This document shows, piece by piece, positions 8,903 through 17,333 of a stretch of DNA of 64,000 bases (its first letter is position 1; the number at the start of each line of letters is the position of its first letter). The DNA is from Roseiarcus sp963751165 (lineage in GTDB: Bacteria; Pseudomonadota; Alphaproteobacteria; Rhizobiales; Beijerinckiaceae), in NCBI GenBank assembly GCA_963751165.1, contig CAVVTP010000001.1, positions 372,001 through 436,000 of the forward strand. The letters run 5' to 3'. Both the position numbers and the translations under genes were made by a program. A model generated the notes under the pieces. That model worked only from the letters and a program-made list of their open reading frames with translations. It made no database searches and was not told where the DNA came from.

Positions 8903-9859
8903 TCACCACTCCGCGCCGATTTGGGTGCGCGCCGACGCGAGCTTGCGGAAGAAATAGGCGGTGAAGACGATCGACAGCACAATCGAGGCGTAGGCCATGG
9001 CGTTGGCCGCGCCCATGCGCGCGTCGCTGTAGCCGGTTCGAGCCACCAAAGTCCAAATCAGCTCCGTTCGCCGCGCCGGGCCTCCGTCGGTCATGATCTT
9101 GACGATATCGTAGGCGCGCCCGACGTCGAGCGAACGGATCGTCATCGCGATATAGGCGAAAGGCATGATGAAAGGTAAGGTCACGTAGCGGAAGCTTTGC
9201 CAAGGGGTGCAGCCATCGACCTTCGCTGCTTCGATCGGCTCCCTCGGCGCCGCCAAGAGCCCCGCGAGAATGAGAATGGCGAACACCGGCGTTGACGACC
9301 AAACCTCCGCGATCAGGATCGAGAAAAAGGCCAGTCGTCCGTCGATAAGCCAGGGGATCGCTCTCTCTGTTATCCCCAGGGACTGAAGCGTGTTGTTGAC
9401 GAGCCCGACATTGTCATTGAACAGGAACTTGAACTGGAAGCCGACGAGGATGGGCGAGAACATCATCGGGAACATCATCGTCGTGCGCAACAGCCTCTGA
9501 CCACGCGTCGCTCTTGCGACCAGAAGGGCCAGACCCAGGCCTAGCAACATTTCGAGATTGAGCGCGATGGTCAGAAACAGAACCGTCCGGGCGAACGCCG
9601 CCAGGAACACGGGGTCGGAAAAGGCGTTCGCGTAGTTGCGGAAACCAATGACCAGCCACAGCGATTCCGGTCGAGTCAGCCGGTAGGCGGTGAAGCTCGA
9701 ATAGAGGGAAAATACCAGCGGTGCGGCGACCGTCGCCACGAGGACGATGATCGCCGGCAACAGCAGAAGAAAGGGCGCGCTGATGCGGACGGATTTCATC
9801 GACCCAATAACTGAATTGCGAAAGCGGCGGCTCGGCGCTTTGGCAGAGGGACCGATCAT
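8903..9859 (-). CDS. sugar ABC transporter permease (MalF family)
   Basis: Second inner-membrane permease of the importer, about 318 residues. The first helix is ISAPFLLLLPAIIVLVAT and the EAA loop reads EPIEAAKVDGCTPWQSF. I place the start at the ATG at 9859 (MIGPSAKAP); an ATG at 9799 (MKSVRISAPF) is an equally usable alternative, and neither has a strong ribosome-binding site. Sequence further upstream in frame is Arg-rich noise. The gene follows the binding protein after a gap of about 115 bases. Confidence 0.88.
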   Translation of the reverse strand: MIGPSAKAPSRRFRNSVIGSMKSVRISAPFLLLLPAIIVLVATVAAPLVFSLYSSFTAYRLTRPESLWLVIGFRNYANAFSDPVFLAAFARTVLFLTIALNLEMLLGLGLALLVARATRGQRLLRTTMMFPMMFSPILVGFQFKFLFNDNVGLVNNTLQSLGITERAIPWLIDGRLAFFSILIAEVWSSTPVFAILILAGLLAAPREPIEAAKVDGCTPWQSFRYVTLPFIMPFAYIAMTIRSLDVGRAYDIVKIMTDGGPARRTELIWTLVARTGYSDARMGAANAMAYASIVLSIVFTAYFFRKLASARTQIGAEW

Positions 9860-9974
9860 CAAGCTCAACGTGCCTAACCTCATCGAGTTGCACGAGAGGC
9901 GATGCACCCGGTGGGCCAGTTCCAGATCTCGGCGGCGGCGAGTTCGCGTCTCGCCTCCGCCTCTTGGAACGACG

Positions 9975-11294
9975 CTAGAGCTTGCCCGCGTCCTGAAGGA
10001 CTTTCGTCGCCTTTGCAGCTGCCGCGTCGAGCGCCGCTTTCGGCGTCTTGTCGCCAAGAATCGCCGACTGCAGTTCGGGATAGACGACGTTGGAAATCTC
10101 GATCCACTCGGCAGTAGGAGGGACCGGGAAGGCGTATTTCGCCGCGTCCTCGAATGTCGCGAGCACCTGCTTCCTATAGGGATCGTTGGCGGCCTGGGCG
10201 ATATCCCATTCCCAGACGGCGGGGCGCGTCGGCAGCGACCCGTTCGCGGCCTCGATCTTTTGGCTGTCGTCGTCGGTCAGCCATAGTATGAGCGAAACGG
10301 CGGCGGCCTTGTTCTTGCAGGCCTCGGTGACCGAAAAGCCGTGCGTCCCGGACCACCCGGTGTGCTTGTCGGCCGATCCGACCGGTTGCACGATGATGCC
10401 GACGTTGCCCGCCGCTTTGGAGGTTTTCGGATCGTTGAAAAACTTCGCCCAGCTCGGCCAGTCGAGATCAAGGGCGATCGTGCCTGACGCGAAACCCTGA
10501 CCAAGGTCATCCCAAAGGTAGTTCACAGTGCCCGGCGGCACCGCCTTTGCTTTGTAGAGATTGACGAACCAATTGAGCGCCCGCACGCCCGCATCCGAAT
10601 TGAAGGCGGGGCGCCCTTTGGAATCGAGGTATTCTCCGCCGTCCGCCACGAGCATTTCGTAAAAGCGGCCGTTGATCGCTTCTTCCTTGCCGGCAAACTC
10701 GGTGCCATAGAAATTCGGCGGATCGGAGAAGAATATGGCTTGATCAGTCACTTGCTGCCAAGTGGTCGGCGGCGCCAGGTCGTAGCCGTATTTTTCCTTG
10801 AATGCCTTCTTCCTGGCGTCGTCTGTGTAGTTGCTCTTTAGGTAATAAAGCGCAGAGACGTCGAACTGAGCGCGCGGCAACATTTCTAGCTTGCCATTGA
10901 CGGTCGACGCTTTGATTATACCTGCGACGTATTTATCGATCTCCTCTTTCGGAACGATCTTGGACAAATCCGTATAGAGGCTCATATATTGAGGAGCAAA
11001 TGAAGTGTGATTCCAGCCGACGCACCAATCCACGGTATTTCCTGCGATATCCTCCTTTAATTCTTTGTCGATGTCGAAACCATTCTTCTTCGAAAGGATG
11101 TTGACCTTAGCGCCAGTGAGTTTCTCCCACTCGGGAATTCGGGCGGCGTAGAGCGATTCATATTGTTGACCTCCGATCAGTTTCGCGCCGATGGTGACTC
11201 CGGGGAACGAACCCGGCAGATTGGCTGCCGAGGACAGGCCGGACGCGACGAGCAACGGCGCAAGGGCCGCGGTCATCAAGGTTGCGCGCTTCAT
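9975..11294 (-). CDS. sugar ABC transporter substrate-binding protein
   Basis: Periplasmic solute-binding protein of the extracellular family 1 (MalE-like) type, 439 residues. ATG at 11294 has GGAGGAG six bases upstream. A Sec signal (MKRATLMTAALAPLLVASG, cleavage after S-S-A-A region) precedes a two-lobed binding fold with W-Y-aromatic rich ligand-facing segments such as DWCVGWNHTSF. First gene of the minus-strand operon, transcribed divergently from the IclR-type regulator, which suggests that regulator controls uptake. The ligand is unknown; the neighbouring mutarotase and dehydrogenase favour a monosaccharide or small oligosaccharide. Confidence 0.92.
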   Translation of the reverse strand: MKRATLMTAALAPLLVASGLSSAANLPGSFPGVTIGAKLIGGQQYESLYAARIPEWEKLTGAKVNILSKKNGFDIDKELKEDIAGNTVDWCVGWNHTSFAPQYMSLYTDLSKIVPKEEIDKYVAGIIKASTVNGKLEMLPRAQFDVSALYYLKSNYTDDARKKAFKEKYGYDLAPPTTWQQVTDQAIFFSDPPNFYGTEFAGKEEAINGRFYEMLVADGGEYLDSKGRPAFNSDAGVRALNWFVNLYKAKAVPPGTVNYLWDDLGQGFASGTIALDLDWPSWAKFFNDPKTSKAAGNVGIIVQPVGSADKHTGWSGTHGFSVTEACKNKAAAVSLILWLTDDDSQKIEAANGSLPTRPAVWEWDIAQAANDPYRKQVLATFEDAAKYAFPVPPTAEWIEISNVVYPELQSAILGDKTPKAALDAAAAKATKVLQDAGKL

Positions 11295-11466
11295 GGGACT
11301 CCTCCATGGCGTTGTTTTTGACGGTCGATCAAAGCTCGATCCTAGACGAACGACGCCCGCGTTCGTCCATATTTAAAGTTAACATTCACAAGCAAATCAT
11401 ATAGACTCCATTGTGTCAACGATGCGACCGCGGGACCGGCGCCATCGATCTGCGGGGCCATGCGAG
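11295..11466. promoter_or_regulatory. divergent promoter region between importer and IclR genes
   Basis: The 172 bases between two divergent starts must hold both promoters. The middle (about 11370-11415) is AT-rich, including TTTAAAGTTAACATTC and AAATCATATAG. I did not find a convincing perfect palindrome, so no operator is pinpointed. An AT-rich stretch just after the regulator gene (12278-12306, with TCATATGTGATTAAAT) may be the corresponding signal for the amidohydrolase operon. Confidence 0.4.
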
Positions 11467-12270
11467 ATGAACGATTCCGACGAACTCGACCGCTACCGCG
11501 CTCCGGCGCTCGACAAGGGCCTCGACATTCTGGAGCTGCTTGCGGGAGAAGAAGAAGGGCTGAGCCAGACGGAGATCGCCAAGGCGCTGGGCCGCACGCC
11601 GAACGAACAATATCGGATGCTCGAGCGGCTGGTGCGACGCGGCTATGTCGCTCGCAACGCCGCCGATCGTTACGAGCTGACGCTTAAGCTGTTCGGCCTC
11701 GCTCATTTCCACCGGCCGATCCGGCGGCTGGTCTCCCAGGCGACGCCGCTCATGCGCGCGCTCGCCGTCCGCGCGTCGCAGTCGAACCATCTCGCCGTGT
11801 ATGATCGCGCCGCGGTCACGGTCATCGCCCAGATGGATGCGCCGAGTTATTGGGGCCTAGCCATCAGGGTCGGCGCGCGGGTCAATCTGTTCAACACCGG
11901 GTCCGGCCACGTTCTGCTTGCCTTCCGCTCGGCAGAGGCCCGCGGCATGATGATCGCCGAGCAGGAAGGTGTCGAGGAGGACGAGCGGCGACCAGACGAC
12001 CTCGAGGAGCGCCTGGCGCAGATCCGCCTGCGCGGCTACGAAGTGGCGCCGAGCCAGCAGACGGCAGGGGTCTACAATCTCTCAGCGCCAGTGCTCGGCG
12101 GCGACGGCGCGGCGCTCGCCGCGCTCACGTGTCCGTACATTGCCCCGCTTAACCGGCCGAAGGCGCCGGACATTCCGGAGACCATTTCGATGCTGCAGGA
12201 GACGGCCTCGGCCCTGTCGCTGAGGCTGCGGGGACAGATCGACGCGGCGCTCAAGACCGCGGGCGCTTGA
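11467..12270 (+). CDS. IclR family transcriptional regulator
   Basis: DNA-binding regulator of about 267 residues. The N-terminal winged helix-turn-helix spans about residues 10-75 (ALDKGLDILELLA, LSQTEIAKALGR, MLERLVRRGYV) and the C-terminal IclR effector domain follows (GSGHVLLAFRS region; ends in a helix of the dimer interface). I chose the ATG at 11467 (MNDSDELDRY); an in-frame GTG at 11413 would add 18 unlike residues. It is divergent from the sugar importer and heads a plus-strand group with amidohydrolase, MaoC and CoA-transferase genes, so it probably controls both sides in response to a pathway metabolite. Confidence 0.88.
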   Translation: MNDSDELDRYRAPALDKGLDILELLAGEEEGLSQTEIAKALGRTPNEQYRMLERLVRRGYVARNAADRYELTLKLFGLAHFHRPIRRLVSQATPLMRALAVRASQSNHLAVYDRAAVTVIAQMDAPSYWGLAIRVGARVNLFNTGSGHVLLAFRSAEARGMMIAEQEGVEEDERRPDDLEERLAQIRLRGYEVAPSQQTAGVYNLSAPVLGGDGAALAALTCPYIAPLNRPKAPDIPETISMLQETASALSLRLRGQIDAALKTAGA

Positions 12271-12342
12271 TTGTTATTTGAAGGTTTCATTCATATGTGA
12301 TTAAATCGGGCTCGCATACTACCAAGACGAGAGGCCGGCGCA

Positions 12343-13194
12343 ATGCAGACGCAGATCGTCGACACGCATCTCCATCTGATCTATCGCGACCGGCTGCGTT
12401 ATTCCTGGCTCGCGAATGTCGCTCCCCTTGATCGCGACTTCCATTACGAGACTTACGCGGTGGAGGCCCGCCGCTGCGGAATTACCGACGTCCTCCACAT
12501 GGAAGTCGACGTCGCTCCGGGGGACATCGAGGCCGAGACCCGCAACGTCGCGGACATCGCCTTGCAGAGCGGCAGCCTGCTGCGCGGGGCAATCAGCTCC
12601 TGCCGACCGGAGGACGACGGATTCGCCGCCTTTCTCGAACTCCAGCTCTCAAATCCCTTCGTCAAGGGGTTTCGCCGCGTCCTGCACGTCGTCCCAGACG
12701 ATTTGAGCGAGGGCGCGACGTTCCGCGACAACCTGCGGCGGCTTGCAGGCGCGGGCCGTCCGTTCGACCTCTGCGTCCGACCGGATCAGATCGACAAGGC
12801 GATCGCGCTCGCGGACCTTGCTCCCGGCGTCCAGTTCGTTCTCGACCACTGCGGCGTGCCGGCGATCAAGGATCGGGCAGAGCATCCGTGGCGGGAGAAG
12901 ATCGCTGAGATCGCGAGGCGCCCGAACGTCGCGGTCAAGGTTTCCGGCGTGGTCGCTTACGCCAATCCGGTGAACTGGACGATCGATGACATCCGCCCCT
13001 ATGTCGATCACGCGATCGAGAGTTTTGGCTGGGACCGCGTCGTCTGGGGCAGCGACTGGCCGGTCTGCACGCTAACGGCCTCGCTGTCGACCTGGGTCGC
13101 TGCGACCCATGCGCTCACGCTCGGCTGTTCGCCAAGCGAGCGCGAGCGCCTCGTCAACGCGAACGCGCGCCGCATCTGGCGCCTGCCGAGCTGA
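12343..13194 (+). CDS. amidohydrolase family protein (lactonase-like, COG3618 type)
   Basis: Metal-dependent TIM-barrel hydrolase of 283 residues. It starts with the metal motif DTHLHLIYRDRL and has DHCGVP and the C-terminal WGSDWPV motif, the layout of amidohydrolase_2 proteins such as L-fuconolactone and other sugar-lactone hydrolases or 2-pyrone-4,6-dicarboxylate lactonase. GAGAGG lies about eight bases before the ATG. With a dehydrogenase (5272) making a lactone from a sugar, a sugar-lactone hydrolase role would fit, but this is inference. Next gene begins 17 bp downstream. Confidence 0.87.
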   Translation: MQTQIVDTHLHLIYRDRLRYSWLANVAPLDRDFHYETYAVEARRCGITDVLHMEVDVAPGDIEAETRNVADIALQSGSLLRGAISSCRPEDDGFAAFLELQLSNPFVKGFRRVLHVVPDDLSEGATFRDNLRRLAGAGRPFDLCVRPDQIDKAIALADLAPGVQFVLDHCGVPAIKDRAEHPWREKIAEIARRPNVAVKVSGVVAYANPVNWTIDDIRPYVDHAIESFGWDRVVWGSDWPVCTLTASLSTWVAATHALTLGCSPSERERLVNANARRIWRLPS

Positions 13195-13211
13195 TCAGGA
13201 GTAGCACGTTC

Positions 13212-13766
13212 ATGTCCTTCGCTCCGACGGTCGGCGTGGCCTCGACCCATCCCAAGGATATGCCGGCCGACCACGCCTCGCTACCGGTCTGGAACGCGGA
13301 GAACTGGTTCTACGAGGACTTCGAGATCGGCCATCGCATCCGTTCGTTGAGGCGAACGATCTCCGAAGGCGAGTCGATGCAGTTCAACGCGCTCGTTCTC
13401 GACATGCACCCCTATGTCGCCGACCAGATGTTCGCCGAGCGCGAGGGTGTGTTTGGCAAGCGGCTCGTCGCCGGGGCCTTCGTGTTCTCTGCCGGCCTCG
13501 GGTTGGTGGCGACGAACTGCATCAACGCCTTTTCCTACGGCTATGACAAATTGCGCTTCATCAAGCCCGTGTTCATCGGCGACACGATTTATACGATCCG
13601 CAGCCATCTCGAGAAACGGCCGAAGTACCGGGAGATGGGGCTCATCCGGGCGAGTTATCAGGTGTTCAAGGGCGAAGGCGAGCTCGTCATGTACTGCGAG
13701 CACTTGCAGACGGTGAAATATCGGAACGCAGCGGCCTTCGCCGGCGACAGCGAGGCGCGGCCATGA
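13212..13766 (+). CDS. MaoC family dehydratase
   Basis: Hot-dog fold (R)-enoyl-CoA hydratase-like protein, 184 residues. The core (about residues 30-165) contains NWFYEDFEIGHRIRS, a Tyr/His-containing catalytic loop around HPYVADQMFA, and the conserved KRLVAGAFVFSAG helix; relatives include mesaconyl-CoA hydratases and itaconate-type dehydratases. AGGAG precedes the ATG by ten bases. Its last four bases overlap the CoA-transferase start, so the two enzymes probably handle the same CoA thioester. The pairing of MaoC with CaiB/BaiF beside sugar genes is unusual. Confidence 0.87.
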   Translation: MSFAPTVGVASTHPKDMPADHASLPVWNAENWFYEDFEIGHRIRSLRRTISEGESMQFNALVLDMHPYVADQMFAEREGVFGKRLVAGAFVFSAGLGLVATNCINAFSYGYDKLRFIKPVFIGDTIYTIRSHLEKRPKYREMGLIRASYQVFKGEGELVMYCEHLQTVKYRNAAAFAGDSEARP

Positions 13767-14905
13767 GCGGTCTGCTCGACGGGCTCCTCGTCCTCGACAT
13801 GAGCCAGTTCCTGTCGGGGCCGTTCGCCGCCTTGCGGCTCGGCGACCTCGGCGCGCGGGTGATCAAGATCGAACGCCCCGACGGAGGCGACCTTTGCCGC
13901 CGCCTCTATCTCACCGACACCGAGATCGGCGGCGATTCGACGCTCTTCCACGCCATCAATCGCGGCAAGCTCAGCTTCGCCGCAGACTTCAAGGACCCGG
14001 CCGACGTCGAGGCGGTGAAAGGCCTCATCGCCAGGGCGGACGTGCTGATCCAGAACTTCCGTCCGGGAGTCATCGAGCGGCTCGGCCTCGATTACCGATC
14101 GGCCAAGGAGGTCAACCCGGGCCTCGTCTATGCTTCTATCACCGGCTACGGCGAAGACGGACCATGGTCGATGCTGCCGGGCCAGGACCTGCTTGCCCAG
14201 GCGCGCGCGGGCCTCATGTGGCTGAACGGCGATCACGACCAGGGTCCGGTGCCTTTCGGCCTCGCGATCGCCGATCTCCTGGCGGGCAGCGCCGTCGTCC
14301 AGGGCGCGCTCGCGGCGCTCGTTCGGCGCGGCCGCACGGGCGAGGGCGCCCATATCGAGACCAGCCTCCTCGAGGCTCTGGTTGACTTCCAGTTCGAGGT
14401 GCTGACGACCTACCTGAACGATGGCGGCCGCCAGCCGGCGCGCTCGAAATTCCGCAACGCCCACGCCTATCTCGCGGCGCCCTATGGGGTGTATCCGACG
14501 AGCGACGGCTTTCTTGCGATCGCCATGACCCCCCTCGACAAGCTGGCGAAAGCCCTCGATCTGCCGTTGCTTGCGGGGCTGCCGCCGAGCGCCGGTTTCG
14601 AACGGCGCGACGAGCTCAAGCGCGCGATCGCCGACCACGTGGCGCGCCGACCGACCGCCTTTTGGCTCGATCGACTGCAGCCGGCCGATATCTGGTGCGC
14701 CGAGGTGCTCGACTGGCCGGCCCTGTTTGCGAGCGAGGCCTTCCGGCGGCTGGACATGCTCCAGACCGTCGTGCGCCCGGAGAAACAACCGGTCCGCACC
14801 ACGCGCTCGCCGATCCGCGTCGACGGTCGGCGCGAAGACTGCCGCTCCGCCGCCCCGCGCATCGGCGAGCACACGGCTCCATTGAGAGCGGAGTTCGGAA
14901 TCTAG
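13763..14905 (+). CDS. CaiB/BaiF family CoA-transferase
   Basis: Class III CoA-transferase of 380 residues, moving CoA between carboxylic acids in the cytoplasm. N-terminal family signature: LVLDMSQFLSGPFAALRLGDLGARVIKIERP. The segment HIETSLLEALVD lines up by eye with the region holding the nucleophilic Asp of formyl-CoA transferase; here the matching place reads Glu (S-L-L-E-A), as in several family members, which is worth checking in an alignment. ATGA overlap with the MaoC gene (13763-13766). Last gene of the plus-strand operon. Confidence 0.9.
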   Translation: MSGLLDGLLVLDMSQFLSGPFAALRLGDLGARVIKIERPDGGDLCRRLYLTDTEIGGDSTLFHAINRGKLSFAADFKDPADVEAVKGLIARADVLIQNFRPGVIERLGLDYRSAKEVNPGLVYASITGYGEDGPWSMLPGQDLLAQARAGLMWLNGDHDQGPVPFGLAIADLLAGSAVVQGALAALVRRGRTGEGAHIETSLLEALVDFQFEVLTTYLNDGGRQPARSKFRNAHAYLAAPYGVYPTSDGFLAIAMTPLDKLAKALDLPLLAGLPPSAGFERRDELKRAIADHVARRPTAFWLDRLQPADIWCAEVLDWPALFASEAFRRLDMLQTVVRPEKQPVRTTRSPIRVDGRREDCRSAAPRIGEHTAPLRAEFGI

Positions 14906-15375
14906 CGATCTGTCACCAACATTCGTAATCCTATCTGGGCTAATCCCATGAGCGACATGTTTGTTTTTGGCGATCTTCTGATTTCCTCAGACCCCGGCCG
15001 GAATGGCGTCGACAGAGCGCTCGTGAGAGATGAGATATCCCTGTTCTCCGCCGAGCGTGGAATTTGACTTCCCTGCTCGGCCAAAAAAATCCCCTGTTCG
15101 TCCGCGTAGGGAATTTTGGTGGAATCGTTTGGAATCGTGAAGCTTTTTGGCGCGGTTTTTCCGAAAAGCGGCCGCAGGGTGAAAGCGTTCCCTGTTTTTT
15201 TCCCTGTTCTAATACCAGGGAATTCGGCCGCGCTCAGGCCCTGACTTCCTCACGGCGGGCGGATTCTGTTCGTGCGATCGGGCAGGATCGGAGTGTTAGA
15301 GTCACCGCACTAGCCCGGGTGCGCCACGGAACGGCTGCGGCCCTGCCGGAGGCCGTGGCGCAATATCTTCTGCGT
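14906..15375. repeat. intergenic region with AATTCCCTG-type repeats
   Basis: 470 bases with no credible gene. Between about 15035 and 15225 the words CCCTGTTC, TTCCCTG and AGGGAATT recur in both orientations, including CCCTGTTCGTCCGCGTAGGG at about 15094-15113, which is nearly repeated at 30644. The same word family returns at 25050, 30640, 42240 and 63590. It looks like an array of a dispersed palindromic intergenic repeat. The flanks carry nothing I recognise. Confidence 0.65.
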
Positions 15376-16338
15376 TCAGATCGTCGAGCGGACGTGCGGC
15401 TCGCGGCCGTAGATGGAAACAAGCCCGACGATCATTATGCCGAGGGCGGCCTCGACCATGGCGGGCGAAAGGCCTAGGCCGATCAGAAGCGTATTGATCT
15501 CGGTAAGGACCAGGGCCCCGGCCGCGGTGCCCACGAGTCCGCCTCGGCCGCCAACCAACGTGGTGCCGCCAATCACCACCGCGGCGATGGTTTGGAACAG
15601 GTACGGCTGCCCCACATCCCCGTACGCCGAGCCGGTGAACCCCAACAGAAGGATGCCGGCGAGCGCGGCGAACAGTCCGCTAAGCGCGTAGGCGGCTGTC
15701 CAAATCGCGCGCGGCGAGATGAGGGCGTAGGGCGCCGCCTGTGGATTGCTGCCGAGGGCATAGAGGCGCCGCCCAAAAGGCGTGCGTTCGAGGATCAGCG
15801 CCACGAGCCCCACCAGGACGATGAAGGACGGAATGAGCCAGGGCACCGGCAGCGGACCGGCGTGGCCGCCGATGGAGACGAATTGCGTGACGCTGTCCGG
15901 CGCGGAACCGGCGGGAAAACCGGCTGTCCATAACAGCACGGCGCCCTGGACCGCCGTACCGACGCCGAGGGTGACGATGAGAGGGTGAATCGCGAGCGTC
16001 GAGGCGAGCGCGCCATTGAAGGCGCCGATCGCGATTGCGAAAACGGCGACGACGAGGCAGACGGCGGCGAAATTCATGCCGTCCCCATAGAGCTGTGCGG
16101 CGACGACATTGGCGAAGCCGATCAGGAAGGGCGTGGATAGATCGATGCCGCCGAGCAGGATCACCAGCGTCTGACCGATCGAGGCCACGCCCAAGAGCGT
16201 CGCAAGCACCAGCATCGAGCGAATGGAGAATTCGCTGCTGTAGCCTTCGATCAGCAATGTGCCGGTCAGGTGTAGCGCCACGGCCACCAGCACGGCCGCG
16301 AGAGCGCGCTGACCAGTGGCCCCGAGCCGCCCGATCAT
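15376..16338 (-). CDS. sugar ABC transporter permease (RbsC family), second
   Basis: Ribose-type (carbohydrate-uptake-2) inner-membrane permease, 320 residues with eight to ten hydrophobic segments. Family landmarks: IGQTLVILLGGIDLS, an NGALAS loop, and the C-terminal FQTIAAVVIGGTTLVGGRGG. The ATG at 16338 overlaps the stop of the other permease by ATGA. Two different permeases in one operon imply a heterodimeric channel. Last gene of a minus-strand operon with two ATPase halves and a frameshifted binding protein. Confidence 0.9.
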   Translation of the reverse strand: MIGRLGATGQRALAAVLVAVALHLTGTLLIEGYSSEFSIRSMLVLATLLGVASIGQTLVILLGGIDLSTPFLIGFANVVAAQLYGDGMNFAAVCLVVAVFAIAIGAFNGALASTLAIHPLIVTLGVGTAVQGAVLLWTAGFPAGSAPDSVTQFVSIGGHAGPLPVPWLIPSFIVLVGLVALILERTPFGRRLYALGSNPQAAPYALISPRAIWTAAYALSGLFAALAGILLLGFTGSAYGDVGQPYLFQTIAAVVIGGTTLVGGRGGLVGTAAGALVLTEINTLLIGLGLSPAMVEAALGIMIVGLVSIYGREPHVRSTI

Positions 16339-17333
16339 GGCGCGCTCCCACGATGCGCGAGGGCGGCCGGCAGGGCATTGAGCGAAATCGAAAGGACGAG
16401 AATGATTCCGTAGGCGATCTGCAGCACGAAAGTGGAGACGTTGAAATAGGTCAGCGCGCTCTGGAGCAGGAAAATGTCCGCCGCGCCGACTGCCGCCGCA
16501 AGAAAGCCGCCCCGACCTCCGCCGAGCCCGACGCCGCCCAATGCGACAGCGGAAATCGCTAGCAACGTGAAACTGGGGCCGACGTTGGGATCCGCCGAGC
16601 CGATCAGCGCGGTCAACATCAGTCCGGCTATTCCGCCGAAAATGCCGGTGAGGACATACGACAAGAAGCGCACCAGGAGGACCGGAACGCCCGCGGTGTA
16701 ACAGGCGCGGTCATCGCTGCCGACAGCCATCAACTGCTCATAGTAAGGCAACTGTTTGATCCCGAGCCAAGCCAACGCCATGGCGAGAAGCGGGACAACC
16801 GACAGGTGTCCCGATAGACTCTGAAGCCAACGGGGGACTGTGCCCACGGGGGCGGGGACCAGCGTCAGCGTGAGGCCGGTGAACAGCAGATAGGTGCCGA
16901 GCGTCGCGACGATCGGCTGGATGCGCACGACCACCGCGAGGAACCCGTTGAGCGCTCCGGCGGTGGCGCCGACCGCGAGGGCCGTCGGCACGACGATCCA
17001 GGGAGACGAGATTCCGGCGTCGATGATGAGCGTCTGCACGATCAGGGCGTTGACCAGGCCCATCAATGGTCCGACCGAGACGTCGATGCCGCCACGGCCG
17101 CCGAGGACGGCCGGCATCGCCGCGATCGAGGCGGCGACCAGCGGGGCGGCGAGGCCGAGGAGGGTCCCCAACGCGGCCGGCGCGAAGCGGTCTGAGTTGA
17201 GGAGGACGTTCACGACGAGGAGGACGATAAACAGAACGATCGCGAAAGCGGTCTCGCGCCGCGCCGCCGCAATCGCCCGCATTCGCGCCGCGACGGTCCG
17301 CCGCCCATGCGGATCCGCGCCGGCGGCAATCAA
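16335..17333 (-). CDS. sugar ABC transporter permease (RbsC family), first
   Basis: RbsC-like permease of about 332 residues. Landmarks: VLGGRGGIDVSVGPLMGL, NGFLAVVVRIQPIVATLGTY, and LLAISAVALGGVGLGGGRGG. The start is not obvious: a TTG at 17333 overlaps the upstream stop as TTGA, giving translational coupling; an ATG at 17282 (MRAIAAARRE) is the conservative alternative. Sequence further upstream in frame overlaps the ATPase and reads as noise. It forms a pair with the downstream permease. Confidence 0.87.
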   Translation of the reverse strand: MIAAGADPHGRRTVAARMRAIAAARRETAFAIVLFIVLLVVNVLLNSDRFAPAALGTLLGLAAPLVAASIAAMPAVLGGRGGIDVSVGPLMGLVNALIVQTLIIDAGISSPWIVVPTALAVGATAGALNGFLAVVVRIQPIVATLGTYLLFTGLTLTLVPAPVGTVPRWLQSLSGHLSVVPLLAMALAWLGIKQLPYYEQLMAVGSDDRACYTAGVPVLLVRFLSYVLTGIFGGIAGLMLTALIGSADPNVGPSFTLLAISAVALGGVGLGGGRGGFLAAAVGAADIFLLQSALTYFNVSTFVLQIAYGIILVLSISLNALPAALAHRGSAP

